Below, one piece after another: positions 26,063-35,163 of a stretch of DNA of 64,000 nt. The notes below the pieces were generated by a model, which saw nothing but the letters and a program-made list of their open reading frames with translations, ran no database searches and was not told the origin of the DNA. This DNA is from Leptotrichia sp. OH3620_COT-345 (GTDB taxonomy: Bacteria > Fusobacteriota > Fusobacteriia > Fusobacteriales > Leptotrichiaceae). The stretch is taken from NCBI RefSeq assembly GCF_003932895.1, contig NZ_RQYW01000006.1, forward strand, positions 1-64,000. The letters run 5' to 3'. The translations under genes were made by a program, and so were the position numbers. Position 1 is the stretch's first letter. Each line of letters starts with the position of its first letter.

Positions 26063-28126
26063 ATGATAAAAAAAAGACATTTTGATATTATAAATTTTAT
26101 TTTAAATTCGGGAAATCAAGCAAGTATAAAGAATATTTCAGAACTGTATGATATAACAGATAGAAGTATAAGATATGATATAGATGAGTTAAACAGTTTT
26201 TTTCAAAAGAAATACGGCAGGGAAATAATAGAAGTTGCTAATAATAAATTAGACATACTTTATTCAGAGGAAAAAATAAGAGAAAAAATAGAAAATATAA
26301 AACTTGAAGAATATTCCATGTCCGAAGATGAAAGAGTGGAGTTACTTAGTTATGAGATTTTTCTTTTAAAAAATCATTTTATATTAAATTACTTTTCAAG
26401 AAAGTATAATTTCAGTAAATCGACTTTAAGACAAAGCCTTAAAAAGTTAAATGAAAGGACTTCGAATTATAATGTTTCAATAGATATGGATAATAAAGGA
26501 TATAAAGTAAATGGAAATGAAATAGATATAAGAAAGTATATTATCAATATTTTACGTTATTATTTTAAAATAACAAAGGAAAATAGTCTGAAGTATGTTT
26601 TGTTTAAAAAGATTGTGGAAGAATTTTTAAATGTTTCCCGATGGAAGCGCTTTACAAAAATAATAAGGGATATTTCTGAAAAAACGAAAAAAATTGTTAG
26701 TGATGAAGCATTTGAAACTTTGGAGATTTTTTTATCAGTTTCAGAAATTAGGAATAAAAAAGGAAAACTTATAAAAAATGAAGTGGAAAATAGGAATTTT
26801 TTGATAAGAACTCCTGAGTTTAGAGAAATATCGAAAATTTTAAAGAAAACAGAAAATATTTATAAAAAGGATATACTTTATTTTACTGATTTTTATTTAG
26901 GTTCTTATTCTTATAATTTGGAATATTCATATTTTCTTAACTGGATTATGATAGAAAGCATGATAGATAAGTTTTTGGAAAATTTGAGTATAAAATTACA
27001 GATAAATTTAAGCAGAGATGTGATACTGAGGAAAGAACTCCTGAATCATTTAAAACCGGCAATTTATAGAATGAAAAATAAATTACCGTTAACAGAGTCG
27101 ATTTTAGAAGATGTAAGAAATACTTACTCTAATTTATACGAAAAAACGGAGGAAAGTTTAAAAAATATTTCTCGCTTTATAAATATTCCTTTTGATAATG
27201 AAGAAACTGCATTTATAACGATAATGATTCAAAGGGCTGTAGAAAGGAACAATTCGGGACATATTTCTCAAAAAGAACCGAAAGTCCTAATAGTATGCGG
27301 TCTCGGATATAGTAGTTCAAGATTTTTATATGAAAATATTAATAATCGTTTTCAAGTAGATATAATTGATATTATCCCTTTTAATCAGTTGGAAAAGTAT
27401 GATTATTTAAAAAAATCCGACATTGTCATATCTACATTGGATTTCAGTCTGGAAGGAATAGATGTTATAACGGTTAATGCTATTATGAATGAAGAAGATA
27501 TTATAAAATTAAAAAACTATGGATTAGTAGAAAGAAAAAGAAAAATAAAACTGTCTGAATTATTAAGTTCCATAAAAAATATTTCTGATGAAGAAAAACT
27601 AAAAGAAAAACTAATGGCTAATTTCGGAGAAAATATATATGATGATACAAAACAGAAAAAAAACGGGGAAAAAAGTTTTAGAAATCTGATATGTTCAAGT
27701 AGTATAAGGTTAAACGTGGAAGTTGGAACTTTAGATGAATTGATAGAACTTACAGGAGAGATAATGGTCAGTTCGGGACTTGTAACTGAAGAATATATCG
27801 AAGAACTGAAAAATCAGGTTACTCAATATGGGAAATACATTTTAATAACTGACAGGACAATCTTACCTCATGGTCAACTTCTGAAAAATGTTAAAAAAAC
27901 GGGATTTTCAATAGTAACTTTAAAAAATGGAGTTGAGTTTTTTGGAAATAAAATAAAAATTGTAATATGCCTTGCTTCAAGGAATAAAGATGAACATCTT
28001 CAGGCGGTTCTTGAGCTGAATGAATATCTTAAAAAGACTGAATTTGAAGATGAATTGTTAAGCAGCAAAACTTCTCAAGAAGTGATGGATTATTTAAAAT
28101 ATTTGGAAGAACAGGAGATAGAATAA
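26063..28126 (+). CDS. PRD-containing PTS-controlled transcription regulator (MtlR/LicR type)
   Basis: The 687-aa protein has two N-terminal helix-turn-helix regions (about 5-60, with SIKNISELYDITDRSIRYDI, and about 85-150). Two PRD-like helical modules follow (about 180-400), then a IIB-like domain with the cysteine loop VLIVCGLGYSSSR (about 410-425). A IIA-like domain ends the protein (about 545-687) with the phospho-acceptor histidine in TILPHGQ. Such regulators bind DNA and are switched by phosphorylation from the PTS, so they sense sugar uptake and energy state. It is followed without a gap by IIA, IIB and IIC genes (stop overlaps start), so it most likely activates its own PTS-mannosidase operon. 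Confidence 0.85.
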   Translation: MIKKRHFDIINFILNSGNQASIKNISELYDITDRSIRYDIDELNSFFQKKYGREIIEVANNKLDILYSEEKIREKIENIKLEEYSMSEDERVELLSYEIFLLKNHFILNYFSRKYNFSKSTLRQSLKKLNERTSNYNVSIDMDNKGYKVNGNEIDIRKYIINILRYYFKITKENSLKYVLFKKIVEEFLNVSRWKRFTKIIRDISEKTKKIVSDEAFETLEIFLSVSEIRNKKGKLIKNEVENRNFLIRTPEFREISKILKKTENIYKKDILYFTDFYLGSYSYNLEYSYFLNWIMIESMIDKFLENLSIKLQINLSRDVILRKELLNHLKPAIYRMKNKLPLTESILEDVRNTYSNLYEKTEESLKNISRFINIPFDNEETAFITIMIQRAVERNNSGHISQKEPKVLIVCGLGYSSSRFLYENINNRFQVDIIDIIPFNQLEKYDYLKKSDIVISTLDFSLEGIDVITVNAIMNEEDIIKLKNYGLVERKRKIKLSELLSSIKNISDEEKLKEKLMANFGENIYDDTKQKKNGEKSFRNLICSSSIRLNVEVGTLDELIELTGEIMVSSGLVTEEYIEELKNQVTQYGKYILITDRTILPHGQLLKNVKKTGFSIVTLKNGVEFFGNKIKIVICLASRNKDEHLQAVLELNEYLKKTEFEDELLSSKTSQEVMDYLKYLEEQEIE

Positions 28127-28560
28127 TGAAAGATTTTATAAATAAAGAAAATATTATACTTAACTTTGAAACAGAAAATAAAAGTGAGGTAATAAGAAAA
28201 ATGGTAGATACTATATCTGATCATGTGCTTATTGACAGAGAAAGATTTATTGAAGATATTTTAAAAAGAGAGGAAATCGAAAATACCGTTGTAGGGTTTA
28301 AAGTGGCTGTTCCACATGGAAAGTCAGACTATATAAAATATCCTAAAATAGTTTTTGCAAAGCTGAAAAATGAAATATTTTGGGGGGATAATGAAGAAAA
28401 TGTAAAATACGTATTTTTGTTGGGAATTCCTTTATTCTCTGCCGGTGAACATATAGATATTTTAATGAAGTTGTCTAAGAAGATTCTTGATGAAAAATTT
28501 AGAGAAAATCTGGGAAAAAAGAATGATAAAAATGAAATATTAAAATTAATTTTAGAATAA
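28126..28560 (+). CDS. PTS fructose-type IIA component
   Basis: The 144-aa protein is a standalone fructose/mannitol-type IIA. It contains VVGFKVAVPHGKSDYIKYPKIVFAKL, where the histidine in PHGK is the phosphoryl acceptor. It takes phosphate from HPr and passes it to the IIB encoded next. The ATG overlaps the stop of the regulator gene (TAATG). All family hallmarks are intact and the length is normal. Confidence 0.9.
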   Translation: MKDFINKENIILNFETENKSEVIRKMVDTISDHVLIDRERFIEDILKREEIENTVVGFKVAVPHGKSDYIKYPKIVFAKLKNEIFWGDNEENVKYVFLLGIPLFSAGEHIDILMKLSKKILDEKFRENLGKKNDKNEILKLILE

Positions 28561-28576
28561 AGGAGATGGAAAAAAC

Positions 28577-28885
28577 ATGAAAAGAATTGTTGCAGTATGT
28601 GCTTGTCCTATGGGACTTGCACACACATTTATGGCTGCTGATTCACTGGAAAAAGCGGCAAAGGAACTGGGAGTGGAAATTAAAGTAGAAACTCAGGGAG
28701 CTGACGGTATTCAGAATGAGCTGACAAAAAAAGATATAGCCGAAGCTGATGCTGTAATTTTGGCTTTGGCAATTACACCTCAAGGTATGGAAAGATTTGA
28801 AAATTCTGATTCTTACGAGATAACTTTAAAAGAAGCTATAAGAGAAGGTAAAGAAATTTTAGAAGAAATAATAAATGAACTTTAA
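28577..28885 (+). CDS. PTS fructose-type IIB component
   Basis: The 102-aa protein starts RIVAVCACPMGLAHTFMAA, the fructose-specific IIB signature, with the active cysteine in ACPMGLAHT. VETQGADGIQNEL is the second conserved segment. It transfers phosphate from IIA to the incoming sugar bound by IIC. AAAGGAGATGGAAAAAAC precedes the ATG, and it sits between the IIA and IIC genes of the same operon. Confidence 0.92.
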   Translation: MKRIVAVCACPMGLAHTFMAADSLEKAAKELGVEIKVETQGADGIQNELTKKDIAEADAVILALAITPQGMERFENSDSYEITLKEAIREGKEILEEIINEL

Positions 28886-28912
28886 TTCTAAAAAATAGAG
28901 GAGGTATTTAAA

Positions 28913-30094
28913 ATGGCTAAATTGAAAAGAAGAAAAAACGGTTTCTGGCAGGAGTTTTATAAACATCTGATGACGGGAATATCATATATGATTCCTGTAT
29001 TAATAATGGGAGGACTTATAGGAGCATTTTCACAAGTTGTTCCTTATGTAATTTTTAAAATTGATCCGAGTATTTCTATACTTGATGCCGTTAAATCAGG
29101 ACAATACACAGGAATGAGTTTGCAGTTATTGAAATTGGCTTCGCTTATGGAAAGTTTCGGATTTACACTTTTTGGATTTGCTATTCCTATGTTCGCTGCA
29201 TTTGTTGCTAATTCAATAGGAGGAAAAACTGCACTTGCTGCGGGCTTTATAGGAGGATATGTAGCAAATAAACCGATAGCTGTAATAAGTCAGGTTGAAG
29301 GTGTGTGGGATAAAATTACTCCTGTTCCGTCAGGATTTTTAGGTGCATTTGCCATTGCACTTGTTGTAGGGTATTTTGTAAAATATTTGAATAAAAGTAT
29401 AAATTTGCCTAAAAACTGGTTGGCATTTAAGTCAACATTCCTTATTCCTTTACTATCATCTCTTTTCTGTATGGTAGTGATGATTTTTATTATAACTCCA
29501 ATAGGGGGTTGGATAAACTTACAGATAAGGGCATTACTGCAAGCTGCAGGAGCTGCAGGTGAATATGTGTATGCTCTTGTATTATCGGCTACAACCGCAT
29601 TTGATTTGGGCGGTCCTGTAAATAAAGCTGCCGGATTTGTGGCTTTAGGTTTCACAACTGAAAAAGTGCTGCCGATAACAGCGAGAACAATAGCAATAGT
29701 TACTCCGTCAATCGGATTGGGTCTTTCAACGCTGATAGATAAAAAGCTTGTAGGGAGAAAAGTTTATAACAGTGAGTTTTATGATGCAGGAAAAACTTCA
29801 ATTTTTCTAGCTTTTATGGGGATTTCAGAAGGAGCGATACCTTTTGCTTTAGAAAATCCCGGATTTACCATTCCTTTATATGTTGTTTCGTCAGTAATCG
29901 GTGCATTTTCAGGTATTGCTCTTGGAGCTGTACAATGGTTTCCTGAATCGGCAGTATGGGCATGGCCTTTAGTGAAAAATCTTCCTTCATATATTATAGG
30001 TATAGCTGTAGGTTCGATTATTATAGCGGTGTGTAATGTTTTATATAGAAATAAGCTGATTAAAGAGGGCAGATTGGAAGTGGATGAAGATTAA
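28913..30094 (+). CDS. PTS fructose-type IIC permease
   Basis: The 393-aa membrane protein starts with the conserved HLMTGISYMIPVLIMGGLIGA segment and has about ten hydrophobic segments. Further IIC motifs include GFIGGYVANKPIA, TAFDLGGPVNKAAGF and GISEGAIPFAL. It binds and transports the sugar while IIB phosphorylates it. GGAGG lies before the ATG. Because a GH38 mannosidase follows with an 11-bp overlap, the substrate is more likely a mannosyl compound such as mannosyl-glycerate than fructose; that is inference from context. Confidence 0.9.
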   Translation: MAKLKRRKNGFWQEFYKHLMTGISYMIPVLIMGGLIGAFSQVVPYVIFKIDPSISILDAVKSGQYTGMSLQLLKLASLMESFGFTLFGFAIPMFAAFVANSIGGKTALAAGFIGGYVANKPIAVISQVEGVWDKITPVPSGFLGAFAIALVVGYFVKYLNKSINLPKNWLAFKSTFLIPLLSSLFCMVVMIFIITPIGGWINLQIRALLQAAGAAGEYVYALVLSATTAFDLGGPVNKAAGFVALGFTTEKVLPITARTIAIVTPSIGLGLSTLIDKKLVGRKVYNSEFYDAGKTSIFLAFMGISEGAIPFALENPGFTIPLYVVSSVIGAFSGIALGAVQWFPESAVWAWPLVKNLPSYIIGIAVGSIIIAVCNVLYRNKLIKEGRLEVDED

Positions 30095-32828
30095 AATGAA
30101 AAAAAAATATGATTTTCCTATAATTCCCCATACTCATTGGGATAGAGAATGGTATTTTACTACATCACGTTCAAAAATATATTCTCTGAACCATTTCAGG
30201 GAAATATTCGATGTCCTTGAAAAAAATCCTGATTTCAAATATTTTTTACTGGATGCCCAATTATCAATTATAGACGATTATCTGGAATTTCATCCTGATG
30301 ATGAAAGAAGAATAAAAAGGCTTGTTTCACAGGAAAAACTCATAATAGGGCCGTGGTATACACAGACTGACCAAATGGTAATAAGCGGAGAATCCATCAT
30401 AAGGAATTTGTATTATGGTATTGAAAGAGCAAAATATTTCGGTAACTATATGAGAATAGGATATATGCCTGATTCTTTCGGTCAGTCGGCACAGATGCCC
30501 CAGATACTTAATGGTTTTAATATTTTTCATAATACGTTTAAAAGAGGTCTAAGTGATAAATGTTACTCTAAAAATGAATTTTATTGGGAAGCTCCTGATG
30601 GAAGCCGTGTATTTAATGTGTATTTGGACAGATATGGTAATTTTGTTTATTTCACTTCAGAGGAAGACAGTTTAAATTACATTGTAGAAAAACTGAAAGA
30701 TGAAACTGACAGAAGGTCGAATGTAGGAATTTTAACATTGTTTAATGGAGAAGACCAACGTCCTATAAGAAAAAATCTTCCTGAAATTATAAAAAAACTG
30801 AATAATTTACATAAAGACTGTAACTTTTATTTTTCCACTATAGACGGAACAATGAAAAAAATGGAAAACAACGGCTTTTCTTATGAAACAGTAAAGGGAG
30901 AAATGACTTCAGGACAGTTCAGTAGAGTACATAAATCTATTTACTCTACTCGTGCCGACCTGAAAATAAAAAATAACAAAAATGAAAATTATATTGTTAA
31001 TGTATCCGAACCTTTAAATACAATAGCTTATAAACTGGGATTTACATATGAAAATAGAGTTTTTGAAAAAATATGGAAACTTATGGGAGAAAATGCAGCA
31101 CATGACAGTATAGGAATGTGCAATTCAGACGAAACGAATAAAAATATAGAATATAGGTACGATACTGTCAAGTCGTTGGTAGATAATCTGAATGAACTTA
31201 AAATGAGGGAAATAGGTTCGGGGATTCCTGAAAAAGATGTATTTCAATTTCAGATTTACAATTTTCTGCCATATGAAAAAAGTGGAATTTTAAAGGCTGA
31301 AATTTTTACTCCATTTGATGATGTCGAAATTTATGATATTACCGGTAATGTTCATGAAAGTGAAATTCTGAAAAGTGTAAAACTGGAAGAGCGGATAAAA
31401 AATAAAATGAAATCTGAAGTAGGGTTTAATACAAATGATGAACCGAAATGGATAAAAGAAAATGTTGAAATATATAAAACTTCGATTTTGATTTATGCTA
31501 AAAATATTCCCGCTATGGGATATAAGACATTTTTTATGAGAGAAAGAAAAAAGAATGAGAACGGATACAAGCCTGTTTCAAAAATTGATTCAACAATAAA
31601 AGAACAAAACTCCATTGAAAATAAAATTTTAAATGTGACAGTTTGTGAAAACGGTTCACTTATTATGAAAAATAAAAAGGAAAATATTACAAAGAAAGGT
31701 TTTCTTATTTTGGAAAGTTCAGGTGATGACGGCGATACTTATGATTATTCAGAGCCTTATAATGACAGAATACTAACAAGTGGAAATTCTAAAACTGAAA
31801 TATTGGAAGTAAAAAATAATCCTCTTTTAAGTAAAATAAAATATTCTCTGAAAATGTCGTTGCCTTATAATTTAGCTATGAGGGGGAAAAATAAAACTAA
31901 CATTGAAACGGAATTTATTGTGACATTGTTTTTGGAAAAAAACAGTTCTCTTTTAAGAGTAAATATAGAAGTTGAAAATAAATCCATAGAGCATCGGGTA
32001 CGAGTATTATTCAACACAGGAATAGAAAGTGTTGAATCTATTGCCGATCAACAGTTCGGAATAATAAGAAGACCTGTTTATTTGCCTGAAGTAGAAAACT
32101 GGAAAGAAAACGGATGGAATGAAAAACCTCGAACTATAGAACCTATGCAATCTTTTGTTTCTCTTGGAAATAAGTGTGAAAATGTGAGCATTATAACTGA
32201 TTGTGTCAGAGAATACCAGATAATAGGAGAAAAATATGATACGATAGCCCTTACATTATTCAGATCCGTTCCTAAAATGGGAAAATCCGACTTGAAAGAT
32301 AGACCGGGACGGGCATCGGGCATGGCTGATTGGGAAACTCCCGATGCACAACTGTTAAAAAAAATGGAGTTTAATTTCGGAATTTTTATAGAAAAAGGAG
32401 AGTATTGTTCTGCAAAAATTGCAAATGCAGCTAAGGAATATTTGACGCCTTTTCAATATTATCAAGCTGCAGAATTTAAAAATGTGGATTTATTCTTTTT
32501 AATGAATAAACCCGATATTCAGAGGTTACCTTTTAATTATTCATTGTTTTCATTTGAAAATAGAAATTGTGTTTTGAGTACGGTAAAAAAGGCTGAAAAG
32601 GAGAAATCCGTTATTATCCGTATTTATAATCCTGATGACATATTTAAAACTGATTTTGATATGAAATATAATGAGGGGACTTCAGATGTATCTGTAGTAA
32701 AATTTGATGAAGAAACTGTTATAAATAATATTGGTTTTACTATTATCGGAGATGAAAAGAATTCAGAGAACAGTATAAGAATTAATGAAGTGAAAACTTG
32801 CCAGGCTTTAAGTATTAAAGTGAAATAG
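30084..32828 (+). CDS. mngB: GH38 alpha-mannosidase, probable mannosyl-phosphoglycerate hydrolase
   Basis: The 914-aa protein opens with IIPHTHWDREWYFTT, which contains the zinc-binding H-x-H-W-D of GH38. It contains LIIGPWYTQTD and GYMPDSFGQSAQMPQIL, where the aspartate of PDSFG is the expected nucleophile, and NAAHDSIGMCNSDE. These segments match the pattern of E. coli MngB, which cleaves phosphorylated 2-O-mannosyl-glycerate imported by a fructose-family PTS. The upstream split PTS fits that pathway. The C-terminal half is the beta-rich mannosidase domain. The start at 30084 overlaps the IIC gene by 11 bp; an ATG at 30096 is an alternative. A strong terminator follows. Confidence 0.85.
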   Translation: MKIKMKKKYDFPIIPHTHWDREWYFTTSRSKIYSLNHFREIFDVLEKNPDFKYFLLDAQLSIIDDYLEFHPDDERRIKRLVSQEKLIIGPWYTQTDQMVISGESIIRNLYYGIERAKYFGNYMRIGYMPDSFGQSAQMPQILNGFNIFHNTFKRGLSDKCYSKNEFYWEAPDGSRVFNVYLDRYGNFVYFTSEEDSLNYIVEKLKDETDRRSNVGILTLFNGEDQRPIRKNLPEIIKKLNNLHKDCNFYFSTIDGTMKKMENNGFSYETVKGEMTSGQFSRVHKSIYSTRADLKIKNNKNENYIVNVSEPLNTIAYKLGFTYENRVFEKIWKLMGENAAHDSIGMCNSDETNKNIEYRYDTVKSLVDNLNELKMREIGSGIPEKDVFQFQIYNFLPYEKSGILKAEIFTPFDDVEIYDITGNVHESEILKSVKLEERIKNKMKSEVGFNTNDEPKWIKENVEIYKTSILIYAKNIPAMGYKTFFMRERKKNENGYKPVSKIDSTIKEQNSIENKILNVTVCENGSLIMKNKKENITKKGFLILESSGDDGDTYDYSEPYNDRILTSGNSKTEILEVKNNPLLSKIKYSLKMSLPYNLAMRGKNKTNIETEFIVTLFLEKNSSLLRVNIEVENKSIEHRVRVLFNTGIESVESIADQQFGIIRRPVYLPEVENWKENGWNEKPRTIEPMQSFVSLGNKCENVSIITDCVREYQIIGEKYDTIALTLFRSVPKMGKSDLKDRPGRASGMADWETPDAQLLKKMEFNFGIFIEKGEYCSAKIANAAKEYLTPFQYYQAAEFKNVDLFFLMNKPDIQRLPFNYSLFSFENRNCVLSTVKKAEKEKSVIIRIYNPDDIFKTDFDMKYNEGTSDVSVVKFDEETVINNIGFTIIGDEKNSENSIRINEVKTCQALSIKVK

Positions 32829-32852
32829 GGGAAAAATAGGAAATAAAGAAAA

Positions 32853-32900
32853 AAGATTGTGTAAATAAAGAAGTTTAAAATCTTTACACAATCTTATTTA
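32853..32900. terminator. Terminator after the mannosidase operon
   Basis: AAGATTGTGTAAA (32853-32865) is the exact reverse complement of TTTACACAATCTT (32883-32895), with a 17-nt loop and an AT-rich tail. It ends the PTS-mannosidase transcript. The gap to 33142 otherwise contains no gene that I can see. Confidence 0.8.
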
Positions 32901-33142
32901 TTATTTTTAATTTATAAAATAGATATTATTAAAAATATCATTAAAAAAAGCCTAATGATTTTTTGAAAGACAGTTTTCTCCTAATTTTTGTTTAAATATT
33001 TTGAGATATTCTTTAGAATGAGTTTGTCTTTTAACTTTCGTATATATAATAATTGAATTAAAATTTTAAACTCAGAAGATTTAAGTATATAAATAAAAAT
33101 TCACTACCTTGTTTGAAGCACTGAATTATTTATAGAAAATAA

Positions 33143-33871
33143 TTACCATGCAGAATTAGTTAAAACTTCCTCTCCGTATCCTCCATTAAGATTTTGAGAA
33201 TTAGTGGAATTGTAAGCTCTTTGAACACGGATTCCTCTAATTCCAAGCTCTTTTGCAGCTAAAATATCGTCATCACTATCTCCGTAATGAATAGAAACAT
33301 TGTGTTTTTTAATGTAAAATGATTTGTCATATTTATATCCCCCCGTAGGAGTGGCACCGGTATACTCCACATAGACCTCCTTAGGTAAATCAAAATATTT
33401 TTGTAATGTTTTAGAGAGTTTCGTTGATGTGTAATTTTTATCTTTTGAATGTTTAGTTCTACCTGTTATAAAGAATATGTTGTCTCCTCTTTCCAAATGC
33501 ATTTTTATGAGAGATTTTGCAGATTGTTTGGGAATAGAATGTTCATCACCGTTTTCGGCAACATAATCCCAGAATTTTTGATTTTTCAGGTAGCTTCTTT
33601 TTCCTCTTTCATGTCCGGGAATCTGAAAATGATATTCGCCATAAATAAAATAACCACTTGAATGAACCAATGTATCGTCGATATCAAAACTCACATTGAT
33701 AGGTCCTTTTCCTTCCAAACTTTTTTTAATATCATCTACAGAAATAAAGTGAATTGCTTTCTGAACTTTTTCAGTTGTGTAGAATCCTTCATGAGTATAA
33801 GGAACTTTAGGTCCTGCTGCAAATAATGAAATAGATGACAAAACCGTTAATATTAAAAAAATTTTTTTCAT
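33143..33871 (-). CDS. aphA: Class B acid phosphatase
   Basis: The 242-aa secreted enzyme has a signal peptide (KKIFLILTVLSSISLFAAG). It carries the DDDD-superfamily motifs of AphA: FDIDDTLVHSSG (nucleophile and acid/base aspartates), ITGRTK, and HYGDSDDDILAA followed by RGIRVQRAYNST. AphA is a periplasmic tetramer that removes phosphate from nucleotides and other organic phosphates with magnesium. AGGAGG lies just upstream of the start on the minus strand (33876-33881). It stands alone and is divergent from the RpiR-type regulator. Family assignment is firm. Confidence 0.92.
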   Translation of the reverse strand: MKKIFLILTVLSSISLFAAGPKVPYTHEGFYTTEKVQKAIHFISVDDIKKSLEGKGPINVSFDIDDTLVHSSGYFIYGEYHFQIPGHERGKRSYLKNQKFWDYVAENGDEHSIPKQSAKSLIKMHLERGDNIFFITGRTKHSKDKNYTSTKLSKTLQKYFDLPKEVYVEYTGATPTGGYKYDKSFYIKKHNVSIHYGDSDDDILAAKELGIRGIRVQRAYNSTNSQNLNGGYGEEVLTNSAW

Positions 33872-34098
33872 AAAACCTCCTAAAAGTTAATATAATATAT
33901 TATATTATATCTTAATTTGAAATTTTTCCAATTAAAATTAAGTTATTTTTTTATTGATTTTTAGAAATTCATTGTATTATTCTAAAATTTTTTCTATTTT
34001 TGATTAAAAAATAATGGATAATATTCATATTGACATTCCTGACTATCTAAGTTATCATGTGCATATGGAAAATAAGTTTAATATTGTTAGGAGAAGTT

Positions 34099-34971
34099 AT
34101 GGATTCAGAAAATGATTTAGGAAATAAGATAAGGAAAATATATAAAGAACTGAGGAAATCTGAAAAAAAAGTGGCAGACTATATTTTAGCCAACAGATAT
34201 AAAATAGAAGAAATGGGACTTGAAGAAATTGCCAGAAACAGTAAAGTAAGCACACCAACAGTAGTGAGATTTACAAAGGCAATGGGATATGAGGGATTTA
34301 AGGAATTTAGGATTGAGCTATTGAAGTCAGGTAGAGGTGATGTGACTGAAACGGAAAATATAAATTTGTTGTTGGATTTACATGTGACATCTGATGATAA
34401 ACTTGAAGATATTCCTCTTAAAATAATAGGATTAACAGTGAAGGCTCTTGAAGAAACATTTAAATTTTTAAATTATGAGACATATAAAAAAGCGGTAAAA
34501 ATGATTGCAGAAGCGAATATAATAGATATTTACGGTGTAGGAAATTCAGGAAGTATAGGGAACGATTTCATGAGCAAACTTCTCAGAATAGGACTTAATT
34601 GTCGTGCATATTCGGATAATCATTTGCAGCAGCTATGTGCTTGTCATTTAGGTAAAAATGATTTAGCCATTGCCATATCTCATTCAGGTGAAACGAAAGA
34701 TACGGTAGATGCTCTTAGAATTGCTAAAGAGTCGGGAGCAAAAACACTTGTTTTGACAAATTTTAAAGCTTCAGTAATAACAAAATATGCGGATATTGTC
34801 ATGTTTACAGGAGATACCGAAAGCAGCTTTTACAGTGAAACAATGTCTTCGAGGATGTCTCAACTGGCAATAGTAGATATGCTGTATATGGGATTAATAG
34901 TGAGCGATTATAAAAAATATACAAAAAGATTGGATAAAATTAATAATTTGACAATAGGAAAAATTTATTAA
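34099..34971 (+). CDS. RpiR-family transcription regulator (HTH plus SIS domain)
   Basis: The 290-aa protein has an RpiR N-terminal HTH (about 1-75, with SEKKVADYILAN and STPTVVRFTKAMGYEGFKEFR) and a SIS sugar-phosphate domain (about 120-270, with IDIYGVGNSGSIGNDF and AIAISHSGETKDTVDAL). RpiR proteins respond to phosphosugars. I chose the ATG at 34099 because TAGGAGAA lies just upstream; a longer in-frame start at 34057 lacks one. The next operon carries paired TTTGTA-N7-TACAAA sites around its promoter, and this protein is the obvious candidate to bind them. That link is inference. Confidence 0.85.
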   Translation: MDSENDLGNKIRKIYKELRKSEKKVADYILANRYKIEEMGLEEIARNSKVSTPTVVRFTKAMGYEGFKEFRIELLKSGRGDVTETENINLLLDLHVTSDDKLEDIPLKIIGLTVKALEETFKFLNYETYKKAVKMIAEANIIDIYGVGNSGSIGNDFMSKLLRIGLNCRAYSDNHLQQLCACHLGKNDLAIAISHSGETKDTVDALRIAKESGAKTLVLTNFKASVITKYADIVMFTGDTESSFYSETMSSRMSQLAIVDMLYMGLIVSDYKKYTKRLDKINNLTIGKIY

Positions 34972-35041
34972 ATGAAAAGCCGTTTAAAGGACTGTATTTA
35001 ATTTAGAAAAACAGGAATTAACGGTATTTTTATTTTTATAA

Positions 35042-35145
35042 TTTGTATAAAATTTACAAAAATAGATTGACTTTGTAAAAAAATATGGTATACTTTGTAT
35101 GTAATTAAATTACAAATAAATATTTTTTTGTAAATAAAATACAAA
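35042..35145 (+). promoter_or_regulatory. Promoter flanked by two identical operators, before the gatZ-like operon
   Basis: The promoter is TTGACT (35067-35072), a 16-bp spacer and TATACT (35089-35094). TTTGTA-N7-TACAAA occurs at 35042-35060, upstream of the -35, and again at 35127-35145, downstream of the -10. The centres are 85 bp apart, close to eight helical turns, as expected for DNA looping by a repressor. Between them GTAATTAAATTAC (35101-35113) is a further palindrome. The regulator is probably the adjacent RpiR protein. Confidence 0.65.
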
Positions 35146-35163
35146 TTAAGGAGGAAATAGAAA

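Noticed and set aside
30084-32828. Fructose as the substrate of the first PTS
   Set aside because: The overlap with a GH38 mannosidase of MngB type makes a mannosyl compound more likely; no fructose-1-phosphate kinase gene is nearby.
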